64,000 nt of DNA from Yamagishiella unicocca (Eukaryota; Chlorophyta; Chlorophyceae; Chlamydomonadales; Volvocaceae): NCBI GenBank assembly GCA_003116995.1, contig BDSL01000007.1:744001-808000 (forward strand), given 5' to 3'. Shown here piece after piece: positions 35,301 to 45,591 of this stretch. The notes under the pieces are model-generated. The model was not told where the DNA came from. It searched no databases and was given only the letters and a program-made list of their open reading frames with translations. Numbering within the stretch: the first letter of the stretch is position 1; every line of letters starts with the position of its first letter. Position numbers and translations under genes: made by a program.

Positions 35301-38300
35301 TGCCGTTGTGCAACCAGCGCGCGAAGTCCAGGGAGGCCGAACGCTGGCAACGGGCAGTGCCAGCTCCAACTCACTTCCTCCCGCACTTTCTCCCTCCATC
35401 TTGACACCACTAACAGGTGGTGTCACTTTGGTGTCACTGACCAACCAAGCCCCACCTCCTCATCCTGAACTAGCGCCAGCGGGAACATGACCAGCGGGCA
35501 GCCCACCAGGGCGTCCACGTCGTGCAGGTCTCCGTTGAGCATCTGGGTGGCGCAGCACACCAAGCTGGGCGAGGGAGGGGAGGGGACCGGGCAGAGGACA
35601 GAAGGGGACCAGGAAGGGGACCAGGCCAAAAGGCCGACGCAAATCACGCAGTGGAAACCACAACTTGGGCAAAGCAGGAACATGTCCATTCCCCCGGGGT
35701 CCCTCCCAATGTGTCCTCTGGTTCAAACGGCCACCCTTCCCCGCTCATGAACCCTCCCAGCCCTCCACCTTCCTGGTCCAATCCCTCGCAGCCCTTCTCC
35801 ACCCTCGCCCTTCCCTCGGCCCCGCCACCTGAGGCACGGCGCCATCCACACAAGCACGTCCCGATCAGCCGAGTTGGGGCTGGCGGCCAGAGACCACAGC
35901 TGCAGTGAGGGCGGGGTTGGAGGCGGAGTTTGCTCCAGGGAGGGGCCGGGACGATTAATGCGATACGGGACGTTGGAAGGGGCCTCTGACCAGGCACGTG
36001 CGCGGGCGGCTTTCGGAGTGAGCCGGCAAGCGCAGGAGCAGAATCGAAATCGCATGAGGTGGGAATGGGGACTGCGGGCGGCCTACGGCCCAACGCAGCA
36101 CGAGTTGGGGGTAAGGCGACGGTATCGTCCTTGGAGGGTGAGCGCGGGCGTCAGTCAGCCCAATGCCACGGGGCTTCACGCTCCAGGGTGAATGAGCCGT
36201 CCTCCCTGTTTACGCCACACCGTGCCCTCGTGGAGCCTGCTGCCGGCCCCGGTCCCCCGGCCTGTCTGTGCCCTTGCGTCCAACCTTCCCCTCCCAATCT
36301 GGGCTGTCGTACATTGATGGCGATCTCGGTGTCCTCCGTGTGGTCGAGGTTGAGCCAGCCAGAGCAGCTGGCTCGACGGGGGAGGGGAGGAGGGAGGGGG
36401 TTGGGGGAATGCAGACAGGGGGTTTGTGTATGGGATGGCATGGTCGGGGCGGGTTGTGGGATGGCAGGTGGTTTGTGGACAGGAGGGGAACAAAAGGACG
36501 GGGCAGGGATGAAAGCCCCTCGCCGCCTCCCTTTCCTCCGCAACATCCCGCTTCCCTCACCGGTCACCCCTTTCCCACCCGCGCTCGCCCGTCCTAAACG
36601 GTTTTTTCGGGCATCCACGGGTCTTCCTCGAACCCGCGCTCGTTCCAGCACCCCGCATAGCATGAGCCTCCCTCCAAGCCCCACACCCCCTCCGAGCTCC
36701 AGCCCCCCGCCAGGCCCCCTCCAAGTCCCTCACCTGATGACCCTGCCGCACCCCGCCACCCGCACCTCCGGCGGCGGGCCACCCTCCAGCGGCCCCACCA
36801 GCGGGTAGTCCACCACCAGTGCCCGCTCTAGCAGGTCCTTCCGGGGGCAGGCGCACAGCAGCACGGAAGACAGAGGGAGGAAGGGGGGGCGGGTTCGGCG
36901 GGTTGCCCACCGCAAGGGATCGTTCGGAACACGGCGGAAAGGGGCAACCGGCGCCTGCGGCCCCCGATGATTGCTGGGTAGGGAGCACGACACAGCAGCG
37001 TAACACCCTACGACTCTGTAGCCCTACAACTCTGTAGCCCTTCAACACTGTAGCCCTTCAACACTGTAGCCCTACAACTCTGTAGCCCTACAACTCCGTA
37101 GCCCTACAACTCCGTAGCCCTACAACTCCGTAGCCCTACAACTCTGTAGCCCTACAACTCCGTAGCCCTACAACACTGTAGCCCTACAACTCTGTAGCCC
37201 TACAACTCTGTAGCCCTACAACTCTGTAGCCCTACAACTCTGTAGCCCTACAACTCCGTAGCCCTACAACTCCGTAGCCCTACAACTCTGTAGCCCTACA
37301 ACTCCGTAGCCCTACAACACTGTAGCCCTACAACTCTGTAGCCCTACAACTCTGTAGCCCTACAACTCTGTAGCCCTTCAACACTGTAGCCCTACAACTC
37401 TGTAGCCCTACAACTCTGTAGCCCTACAACTCTGTAGCCCTACAACTCTGTAGCCCTACAACTCTGTAGCCCTACAACTCCGTAGCCCTACAGCCCCGTA
37501 ACCCTGCAACCTTACAGCCCCAACCCCAAATACCACCGCCTTGATACCCTCTCACCGGCTGCGCAACAGCCAGCATTTGCTCCAGCGCGGCCTTGGGCAG
37601 TGTCTTGCCCCAGGGCATGGCCGCCTCCGCCTCCTCATCGGCCAGCCCCCGCGGCAGCGCCCGGCCTCCGCCTCCCCCTCCGCCCGCAGCCCCCGCTCCG
37701 CCCGCCGGCTTCTGCAGCATGTTCTTGATCAGCCCCAGCGCCAGCGCCCTGGCGCCTCCGTCCCCCTCCGTGGCTGACACCAGGTCGCACAGGCGGACCC
37801 TCCACTCCTCCAGCAGCAGCGCTAAGGGGCGGATGGGTTTGAGGAGGAGGGCGGGGGGAGGGAGGGCGGGGGAGACATTCCATGCTTGCAATGGACGGCA
37901 TCGCTCACTCGGCAATGCCCAAGCGAACAGAAGCGCTGCGCAAACGGGTGCGGCCTAGGGGGCCCAGGAGGAGCAGGGGGGGGAGGAGGTGGAGGAGGAG
38001 GAGGAGGAGGAGGAGGAGGAGGAGAAGGAGGAGGAGGAGGAGGAGGTAGGAACCGCCGTAGCTACAAAATTTGACTGAGGCCTGCAAGGCCGCCGCCCTT
38101 CCCTCTTCCTTTCCCTTGCAGGCAACGCAGCAACGTACCAAAGCCGTCGCCGCCGGCGCCCGCCGCCGCCGCCGCGTCATCTCCGCCGCCAGCCAGCAGC
38201 GTCATCGCGCAGCCGACGCGGCGGAGGAACGCCAGCGCGCCGGCGATGCCGGTGCGCTTGTACGACGCGCTGCCCTTGAGGGCCTTATCCACCACGATCT

Positions 38301-41300
38301 GAACCTCGCTCTCCAGGCGGCCCCCCGCGCCACCACCCACTCGTACGATGCCCCGCCGGGCGCCGTCGGCGGAGCCGTGCTCGACTGCCGCGGCTCGCGC
38401 CTCCGCCGTCGCCCTCCAGGCCACACCTGCGGCAGATGCGGAGTTGCGAGTCTGACATGGGGCGAACTGTTCGACTGTTCGGGACGGAAACTCCACGGCT
38501 GAATGAATCCAGCGGACGAGGCCTCTCCGCCACTACTACATCACCACGCACCCGCGACCGTCCCCCTGCCGCCAGCCACCCCCTGATTCTTATCCCACCC
38601 TCCGTGCCGGCAGTCACTCCCTGATTCTTATCCCACCCTCCGCGCCGCCAGTCACCGCCGCCAGCATTTCAAACAGCGACGCCATCTGGCTGTCAGTGAA
38701 GCCCTCCAGGTGGTCCAGGCAGTTGCTCAGGGCGCTGCCGTACTGCGCCAGGGAGGGAGGGACGGGGCCGGCGTTGGCGCTGCCGCCGCCGCCACCGGCT
38801 GTTGCTGGCTTGGAGAGCGGACCTGAGGGGTTCATGGTTCCGGAGCGCGATGGTTTCGCAGGTGGGTAGATGAGGTGGGGCGAGCGAGTGGCGTTGGGAT
38901 CAGGGCATCGTGAACTGGGAGACTGGCGTGCTCGTCCAGCCTCACAACGCACTGCACCCTCATAACCCGTTCATCCGTTCCGTCCAACCGCCATCATCTC
39001 TGCGCGACCAGCAACCCGCCTCGGCCCCCCCCACGCCACCCATGTCGAGTCACCGGTTGTTTTCTGTAACCCCCCGCCACACCCTCACCCCACCACTATG
39101 CACCAGCTACACTTCCCATGTCGACTGACCGGCTCTTTTCTGTAACCCCCCTGCATCCCCCCGCATCCACGGGTCTTCCTCAAACCCCCACCCTCAGCGG
39201 ATTCTCTTATAAAACCCACCCTCAGCCAGCTGCGCCAGGGCCGCCAGCGCCGTGTCCACCTCCTCCGCCACTCCGGAGCCCAGGTGCGTGTGCAGCGAAT
39301 GGAGCACCTCCTGGGGTCAGGTCAAAGGGGGGGTTGAAAGGCGGTGGGAGGGAGGTGGGAGGGAGGGAGGTGGGAGGCAGGATTAGGCTACGATCCGAGG
39401 GCTGGTGCTGGCGCGACGACGCAAAAGGAGTGGTCTCCTTTCCCCCTAACACAAGAAGTGGTCTCCTTTCCCCCTAACCCCTCCTCCCCGAACCCACGCC
39501 TTCCGCATTCCCTGCCAGCCCCGCACAGCACCGACAACCTGCCACTCCGCTGCTACCCATAAACCCTAATCCCCGGTCCCATCCCCCATGATGTCCACGG
39601 GCCTTCCTCAACCCCTGAATGATGCCGAACCACGGGTCCTCCTCTCATACCCCCATGCCGCACTCACAATCCGCTGCAGCGAGTCATCCTGCGCCCCCAT
39701 CGCCGCGAACAGCACCGCGTACATCCTAGCGGCCGCGGCCCCCAGCGGGCCCCCCGAGGGCCGGCTGCCCGCCAGGCCCGCAGCCAGCCCCGCAGCCGCC
39801 GGCCACACCTCCCTCAGAGCTGCGGCATGGCCCTGGCCCAGCAGCACCTCGGACAGCCAGGCGAGGCTGGCGGTGCCTGGCGGGACCAGGGGTGTGTGTA
39901 AGTGTATGTACGACAGGGAACGGCGCTGGAGGGAGAGTGCATGTACATGTGCATCTGTATATTTGCATTCGCGTTTGTGTATGTGTGTGTATACGGGTGC
40001 GGAGGGAGTGGGTGAGGAGGGGGAGTTTACAGGGTCGGGGACGCGTCACAAACGCTGCCATACCATCGCAGATCTTGGCGCGCAGGATCTTATCCGCCTC
40101 CTTGCCTCGGCGCCCTCCCAGGAGCGTCAGCAGGATCCACAGGTCCAGCGGAACCAGCTTGGGGGGCCCGCCCGCCAGGGCGGCGGCGGCGGCGATGCCG
40201 CGGCCGCCGCGGCCTTCAGGATCCGGATCTTCGATGGCCTCGTCGTCATCTTCTGGAACCAGATCCGGCGCAGAGGATCCGCCGGAGCCCGCGGGACGCA
40301 TGCGGCCGGCAGCGGTGATCGCCTGGGAGGGTGTTTTGAACGAGTTACGGGCCGTGGCACCTCTAGGGGCAGCACAGGACGCTGCTGCCGACTGGCGCCG
40401 TGGCGGGCCCTATGTGGCGTAGGTTATAGGAGAGGCGCAGCAGCACTAGGGGACGAACAATAGAGGGGTCACGAGGGCAAAGCGAAGAGAAGGAAGGCCA
40501 CAAGGACATGACGGAGACAATGGTGTCGGGCACGCAAATGCCACCGCCCTCGCCACTTAGCCCCTTTGTCTGTTCACCCGTTCTCCCAAAACCCCCACAC
40601 ACGATCTACCCGCAGTACGGCACAGGCCGCTGCATCATTGGCCGCCAGCGCCACAGCCATCTCCCGTAGCAGCAGCACCTCCACTGGCTCCCGACCGCCG
40701 CCGCGGCCGCCGCCGCGCTTGCCCTTCGGGTCGGGCACACTGACCCGCGGGTCGCTCAGGTCCACCATGGGCAGCCCGGCTCGCAGCGCCGCGATGACGC
40801 GAGGGGCGGTGGTGCTGGCGGCACCGGCGGCACCGGACCCGGTGGCGGGGCGGCCGGCGGCGCCACCACCCACCGCCGCCGTCGGGCCGGTGCTGTACTG
40901 TACGATAAATCGTACGAGGGCCGGCAGGTCGTCGGCGTCCACACCGGGCAGCCTCTCCGCCATGTCCAACACCACCTGCGGGAACGGGGCGGAAAGTTGA
41001 CCGATTGCGGGCCTGGGGGAAGAAGGGATTTATGCTAGGGCTTTACGCCTTAGGAGCGCCGGATACCTCTTCCTAATCGCCTTTGTGTACGAGCCCAGAA
41101 GCCTCGCTTGCGATCCGGTACCTGTAAAGAATGGCCGCGGCAGCCGGGCAAGAGGGTGACACTCTGCGACATCCCTTCCCTGGACCCCCCCTTGCCCACC
41201 AGTTCCCCACCAGCCCCGTCCCGGACCTCCCACCTGGTCCTGCAGCTCCGGCCCCAGCTGCAGCTGCTGCAGCGCCTCCAGGGCGGGGGCCACGAAGCCC

Positions 41301-44300
41301 AGCTCCGAATCCAGCAGCTCGCTCAGCCGCTCCACGATACGCTGCGGGGGGGTGTCGCGAGGAGGACAGACGTGCGCCACGATCGGGAATTGAGGAGGGG
41401 TAACTCTGGTGAGGGAGACGGGAACGCGAGCTATGGGTGGTTGCAAGGCATACCTGCGTACGAAAGGAAAAGCCGTTTAGGACGTTTAGCCGTTTTGGGA
41501 AGCATACTGGAGAACTTGGTGAGAGAAACTACAAGTCGCAGGTCGTTTGGAAATGTTACGGGTGGTGTGAGCATATCCCTCCCGCCTTACATCCCTCCCG
41601 CCTTACATCCCCTTACGCCTTACATCCCTCCCGCCTTACATCCCCTTACGCCTTACATCCCTCCCGCCTTACATCCCCTTACACCTTACATCCCTCCCGC
41701 CTTACATCCCCTTACACCTTACATCCCTCCCGCCTTACATCCCCTTACACCTTACATCCCTCCCGCCTTACATCCCTCCCGCCTTACATCCCTCCCGCCT
41801 TACATCCCCTTACACCTTACATCCCTCCCGCCTTACATCCCCTTACACCTTACATCCCTCCCGCCTTACATCCCTCCCGCCTTACATCCCTCCCGCCTTA
41901 CATCCCCTTACACCTTACATCCCTCCCGCCTTACATCCCCTTACACCTTACATCCCTCCCGCCTTACATCCCCTTCCACCTTACATCCCTCCCGCCTTAC
42001 ATCCCCTTACACCTTACATCCCTCCCTTACATCCCCCGCCTTACATCCCCTTACACCTTACATCCCTCCCGCCTTACATCCCTCCCGCCTTACATCCCTC
42101 CCGCCTTACATCCCCTTACACCTTACATCCCTCCCGCCTTACATCCCCTTACACCTTACATCCCTCCCGCCTTACATCCCTCCCGCCTTACATCCCTCCC
42201 GCCTTACATCCCTCCCGCCTTACATCCCTCCCGCCTTACATCCCTCCCGCCTTACATCCCCTTACACCTTACATCCCTCCCGCCTCACAGCCTCACCTCG
42301 TGGTCTGCCACCGCCGCCAGCTCCGGCAGCACCTCTATGAGCTGCCGCTGCAGTCCCGGGGGGGTCAGCGGCAGCACCTCCAGTACGACACCCACCAGCG
42401 AGGAGCCGTCGTCGCCGCCGCTGCCGTCCGGCAATACGTCAAGCCTGTTGGCAGGTCCAGAAAGACAGCGGGAGGGCAGGGGGATGGAGGGCTGATAGCT
42501 GCCTGACAAAAATCCGAATCACCGCATCCCGAACTTTCGCCCCGCGCCCCTCGGCCCCGCCCTTCTGCACATCCTCCTCTCCGCATTAAACACGCCGTAC
42601 CATCGTAGCTGGCTCAGGATAAGGCCCGGCACGCCACCAGAGCCTGCGCCACCGCCGCCGACGCCGCCCTGAGCTGCGAACTCCGAGCCTCCCGCAGAGG
42701 GCTCCACCATGGCCAGAACAGGCAAGCGCTGCAGGAGCCACGTGGCCACGGGGGCCTGCGGGACGAGCGTTGGAAGCGAGGAGGCGTGCAACCCGGCAGG
42801 CGGGGTCAGTAGCTGCAATGAAGTGGGATGGTGGCGGCCGGGAGCTTGGCGTGCCGTACGCGGGACGCCAAGATGGGGTTGTCAAACTTTGGCTACAGCG
42901 ACCTCACCGCCGGAGCGCCCAATTGCCTATCGTTCCATAGGACATCATTTCGGTTTGCTTCGGCGCTGGTTTCGAGAGCAGCGTGTGTGGTGCTTTCCCC
43001 AGTCCAGTCCCGACGCGGCGCACCTGCAGGCACGCCACGCCCAGCACGCAGCGCAGAAAGGAGTCCCCGCAGCTGCCGCCGCCGCCGGCCGCAGCCGGAA
43101 GGTAGGGTCCGGAGCTGGTCACCGAGCCCACGGAGGGAGCAGCCATCAGCGCCATGGGCAGAAGTGCCCTGTGGGATGATGCGTGAGAAGGGGGCGGCGG
43201 GTGGCGAGGTAAGGTGAGGGATTTAAGGTTTTAAGTTTTGTAGGGTGGGTTACAGTCAGATCGATGGGACCATCCATGAGACGTAAGACAGCGGCCGGAT
43301 CGGTGAGACCATCCATGATACGTAAGATAGCGGGACCGGAGCCCGAGCTTGGCTGTGTTTTCAGGACACCCAACGATGAAAACATGGTGCAAGAATCCTC
43401 GTTGATGGTTCCGAGGTCTGGGAAAGATGAAGCGGTCAAGGCGTGGTTATCCGGCAGACCCCGAACCAATGCCCTGGAGCAACAGGTGCAACCGAAGTCG
43501 TACGGAGCTGGTGCAATCGACCCATACGAACCGTACGATTGTGGCAGAATGGAGGTGTACACAGATGCTGTGTTGGTACCACCAGCGCGGGGGGGACTTA
43601 TGTTGTTGGTATCTGTGTGTGTTTTTAGGCGGGGCCCCCCACCTGTGCAGGACCTCCTCGTCCTCACACGCCTCCTGCAGACCCTCCAGCCACCGCTGAC
43701 GAAGCGCCGCGTCGCTGTGGGAGGGAGGTGGCGAGAAGACCGTTAGGCACGACATGAGGGGAAGGGGCAGTGCGACACCAGGCGAGGCGATGTGGGCCCA
43801 TTTGGGTCGATGTGGGTCAAACGTTGGCCCATCTGGGTCGATGCGGTCAAACGTTGGCCCATCAGGGTCGATGCGGTCAAACGTTGGCCCATCTGGGTCG
43901 ATGCGGTCAAACGTTGGCCCATCTGGGTCGATGCGGTCAAACGTTGGCCCATCTGGGTCGATGTGGGTCAAACGTGGGCCCATCTGGGTCGATGTGGGTC
44001 GGGCCATTTCTTCAAGTAAACCGCACACACCGACGGCCGGATGCAGGTATGGAGTACATATGCATGAAGACTGCTCAAAGGAGGAGCCCAATCGCTCAGA
44101 TCCCAAGCTCCGGGGCCTTTCGTGGCAAGTCCTCGTCACCCTGGTGTGTCTATCGGGTACGGGTCGGGTACTTCCCACATTCCTACCACGCAAGGCGTCC
44201 TACATCCCTACTCCGGCACAAGGTCTACTAACCGGCCCCACCTGCCCACCCATGTGTCGTACACACGCGCTTCCTCGCCACCCGCCCGCGCACACCCTCA

Positions 44301-45072
44301 CCGCTGCAGCCGGGCCTCCAGGTGGCGTCGCAGCCTTCGCGGGTCGACCACCTCCAACGGCCCCGCCATGCCGTCCTGCGGCAGCTCCCAGCCCACCACA
44401 CCACCAGCCTCGATCTGCAGCGGGCGGCCGGAGTGTGGGCGGGCGGGTTAGGGCGGAAAGGGTTGCGGGCGGGCGGGAGTTGGTTGGGCCGGGAAGGAGT
44501 AAGGGCCGGCGGGTTGGGTGAGGAAGGAGTAAGGGCCGGCAGGTTGGGGTGAGCAGGAGTGAAAGTAGGCGGGTTGGGCCGGGAAGGAGTGAAAGTGGGC
44601 GGGTTGGGGCCCATGCGCGGAGCATAAGGGCATATGTTTTGTTCGGGTGTCGGTGGCGACAATGTAGTGGTGATATTAAAGTGCTTGGTGTGATGGTGGT
44701 GGTCGTGGGGGCGGTAGTGGGGGCAAACTGGGACACGTTATGGGGTTCATCCGTTAGAAGGGGCGGGGTTGGAAAGGATTGGAGGGGCGGGAAGGGCCGG
44801 GAAATTTCCTTTGGTAAGCGCCGCGCCACTTGCGGATATGCAGGGAACGCTGCGCTGTGCACCCTGACTTGAGGATTGAGCCTCTGGGCCAGCGATCCGC
44901 CCATGAAAGGGGCTGCTTGTGTTGGCTGGGAGGTACGCCGCACACGCACCAGCTCAACAAATTGCTGGACCTTGCCCTCTGCCGCCTGGGGGTGCTTGGC
45001 GGGGCCGCCAGCGTGGCGGCCATCCAAGTTTGAAATGTCCTGCAATCCGCTCCTCTCTTGCCACGTAGCCAT
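28441..45072 (-). CDS. FANCD2: Fanconi anemia group D2 protein homologue (FANCD2)
   Basis: FANCD2 pairs with FANCI as a DNA clamp in nuclear interstrand-crosslink repair. Exons: 45072-44830 (or -44869), 44414-44302, 43714-43643, 43168-43024, 42755-42601, 42444-42297, 41341-41234, 40975-40610, 40322-40064, 39876-39668, 39310-39220, 38822-38637, 38426-38139, 37821-37556, 36837-36734, 36367-36313, 35899-35829, 35564-35456, 35181-35119, 34821-34754, 34595-34478, 34295-33952, 33734-33511, 33361-33059, 32782-32712, 31786-31241, 31127-30966, 30650-30519, 30307-30152, 29962-29900, 29749-29675, then an acidic tail exon to 28441. This gives about 1,770 aa plus a ~310-aa tail. Family-like blocks appear in order: GDSFLRCVLGVACLQ, LSQLRWLDVLPDG, LDLWILLTLLGG with KILRAKICDG, LHTHLGSG with EEVDTAL, NGDLHDVDALVGCPL, AIKCGGKFVE, LRNKDIHGNEVSSQ. 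Gly/Ala inserts make it longer than the human protein. The expected mono-ubiquitylation lysine seems absent. The last junction needs a donor near 29654 to keep frame. Confidence 0.9.
31800..32428. repeat. 23-bp minisatellite, about 27 copies, in FANCD2 intron
   Basis: The unit is GGGGTTGGTTGTGGGCTAAT plus TGT, with variants GGGTTAAT and shortened GTTAAT. It occupies most of the intron between exons 32782-32712 and 31786-31241 and comes within about 15 bp of the acceptor. Confidence 0.95.
36596..36640. repeat. Copy of dispersed 'gttttttcgggcatccacgggt' repeat in FANCD2 intron
   Basis: AAACGGTTTTTTCGGGCATC followed by CACGGGTCTTCCTCGAACCC. It is closely similar to 7140-7190 and 63168-63215, in the same orientation on the plus strand. 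Confidence 0.65.
37009..37500. repeat. 16-bp minisatellite (TAGCCCTACAACTCTG), about 30 copies, in FANCD2 intron
   Basis: Near-perfect 16-bp units with CTCTG, CTCCG and CACTG variants in a non-random order. They lie in the intron between exons 37821-37556 and 36837-36734. Confidence 0.95.
37977..38047. repeat. GGA/GAG microsatellite in FANCD2 intron
   Basis: A purine-only run of GGAGGA triplets about 70 bp long. On the gene's sense strand it is a long polypyrimidine tract. Confidence 0.9.
41450..41570. repeat. Member of dispersed repeat family, inverted orientation
   Basis: TGCAAGGCATACCTGCGTAC-GAAAGGAAAAGCCGTTTAGG, then GGGAAGCATACTGGAGAACTTGG. Its reverse complement matches the copy near 63119-63170. 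Its 3' half matches 52250-52310. It sits beside the 16/17-bp array in the same FANCD2 intron. Confidence 0.6.
41577..42290. repeat. 16/17-bp minisatellite (CTTACATCCCTCCCGC / CTTACATCCCCTTACAC), over 40 copies, in FANCD2 intron
   Basis: Two related units alternate in a higher-order pattern for over 700 bp. The array runs directly into the splice donor at 42291-42296 of the exon 42444-42297. On the gene's sense strand each unit contains GATGTAAGG, hence TGTAA. Confidence 0.95.
43790..44007. repeat. 30-bp minisatellite, about 7 copies, in FANCD2 intron
   Basis: Units of GTCAAACGTTGGCCCATCTG plus GGTCGATGCG lie in the intron between exons 44414-44302 and 43714-43643. A smaller duplication (ACCATCCATGAGACGTAAGA) lies in the next intron, at 43268-43330. 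Confidence 0.92.
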
Positions 45073-45591
45073 GTCGTGATGTCTCCCTAGATGTGGATTG
45101 GAAGCAGCGGTATGCTATTTCTACGAGCCGCGCTGACCGTAATGTTTGTGAGGAATCCGTTTACGATCAATCGTAACGGGTAACTCGACACTTTAGATGT
45201 GAGGGAAGCTGCTCATGGCGAAAGGTGGGGCGCGAACTTCTGCGGACGCGGACGTGGTGGAATCGAGTTGGGAGGGTGAGTTGTGACGACGGTCTGAACA
45301 GGAGGTGGGATCATCCATTATGGACAGAATCAATATGCGTGACACAAATGGATTATTTGCAGGGCTAGAAATGCCTGAGCCCCGGATCGAGGTTTCCCGC
45401 GCGTTTCGGGCGCATTATGGACGGAAATGGGCATTACCAACGCTTACCCCCCCTCCAGCGTATATGCGGCTATTACGACCGCCACGCCATACTTTCCCAT
45501 TCTATATTAGAAGAGGGGCGGCATTTCTGTTTAACGCTCGCCACTATTGCTCGACGTGTCATCACCGCTCAATCACTCACATAGTGCGGCT
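45073..45591. promoter_or_regulatory. Divergent promoter interval between FANCD2 (-) and desaturase (+)
   Basis: The start codons of the two genes face away from each other 519 bp apart. AT-richer than the flanking exons, with no recognised element. Both 5' UTRs must lie here. Confidence 0.5.

Noticed and set aside
41108..42495. Two long plus-strand frames with HPSRLTS / PPYIP repeats
   Set aside because: Generated entirely by the 16/17-bp minisatellite in a FANCD2 intron.
31800..44007. CRISPR-like appearance of regular repeats
   Set aside because: Units are contiguous without unique spacers and lie in introns of a eukaryotic gene; they are minisatellites.
43447..44521. Repeat-peptide frames (DGPTFDRIDP and antisense)
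   Set aside because: Produced by the 30-bp intronic array, a multiple of three that keeps frame.
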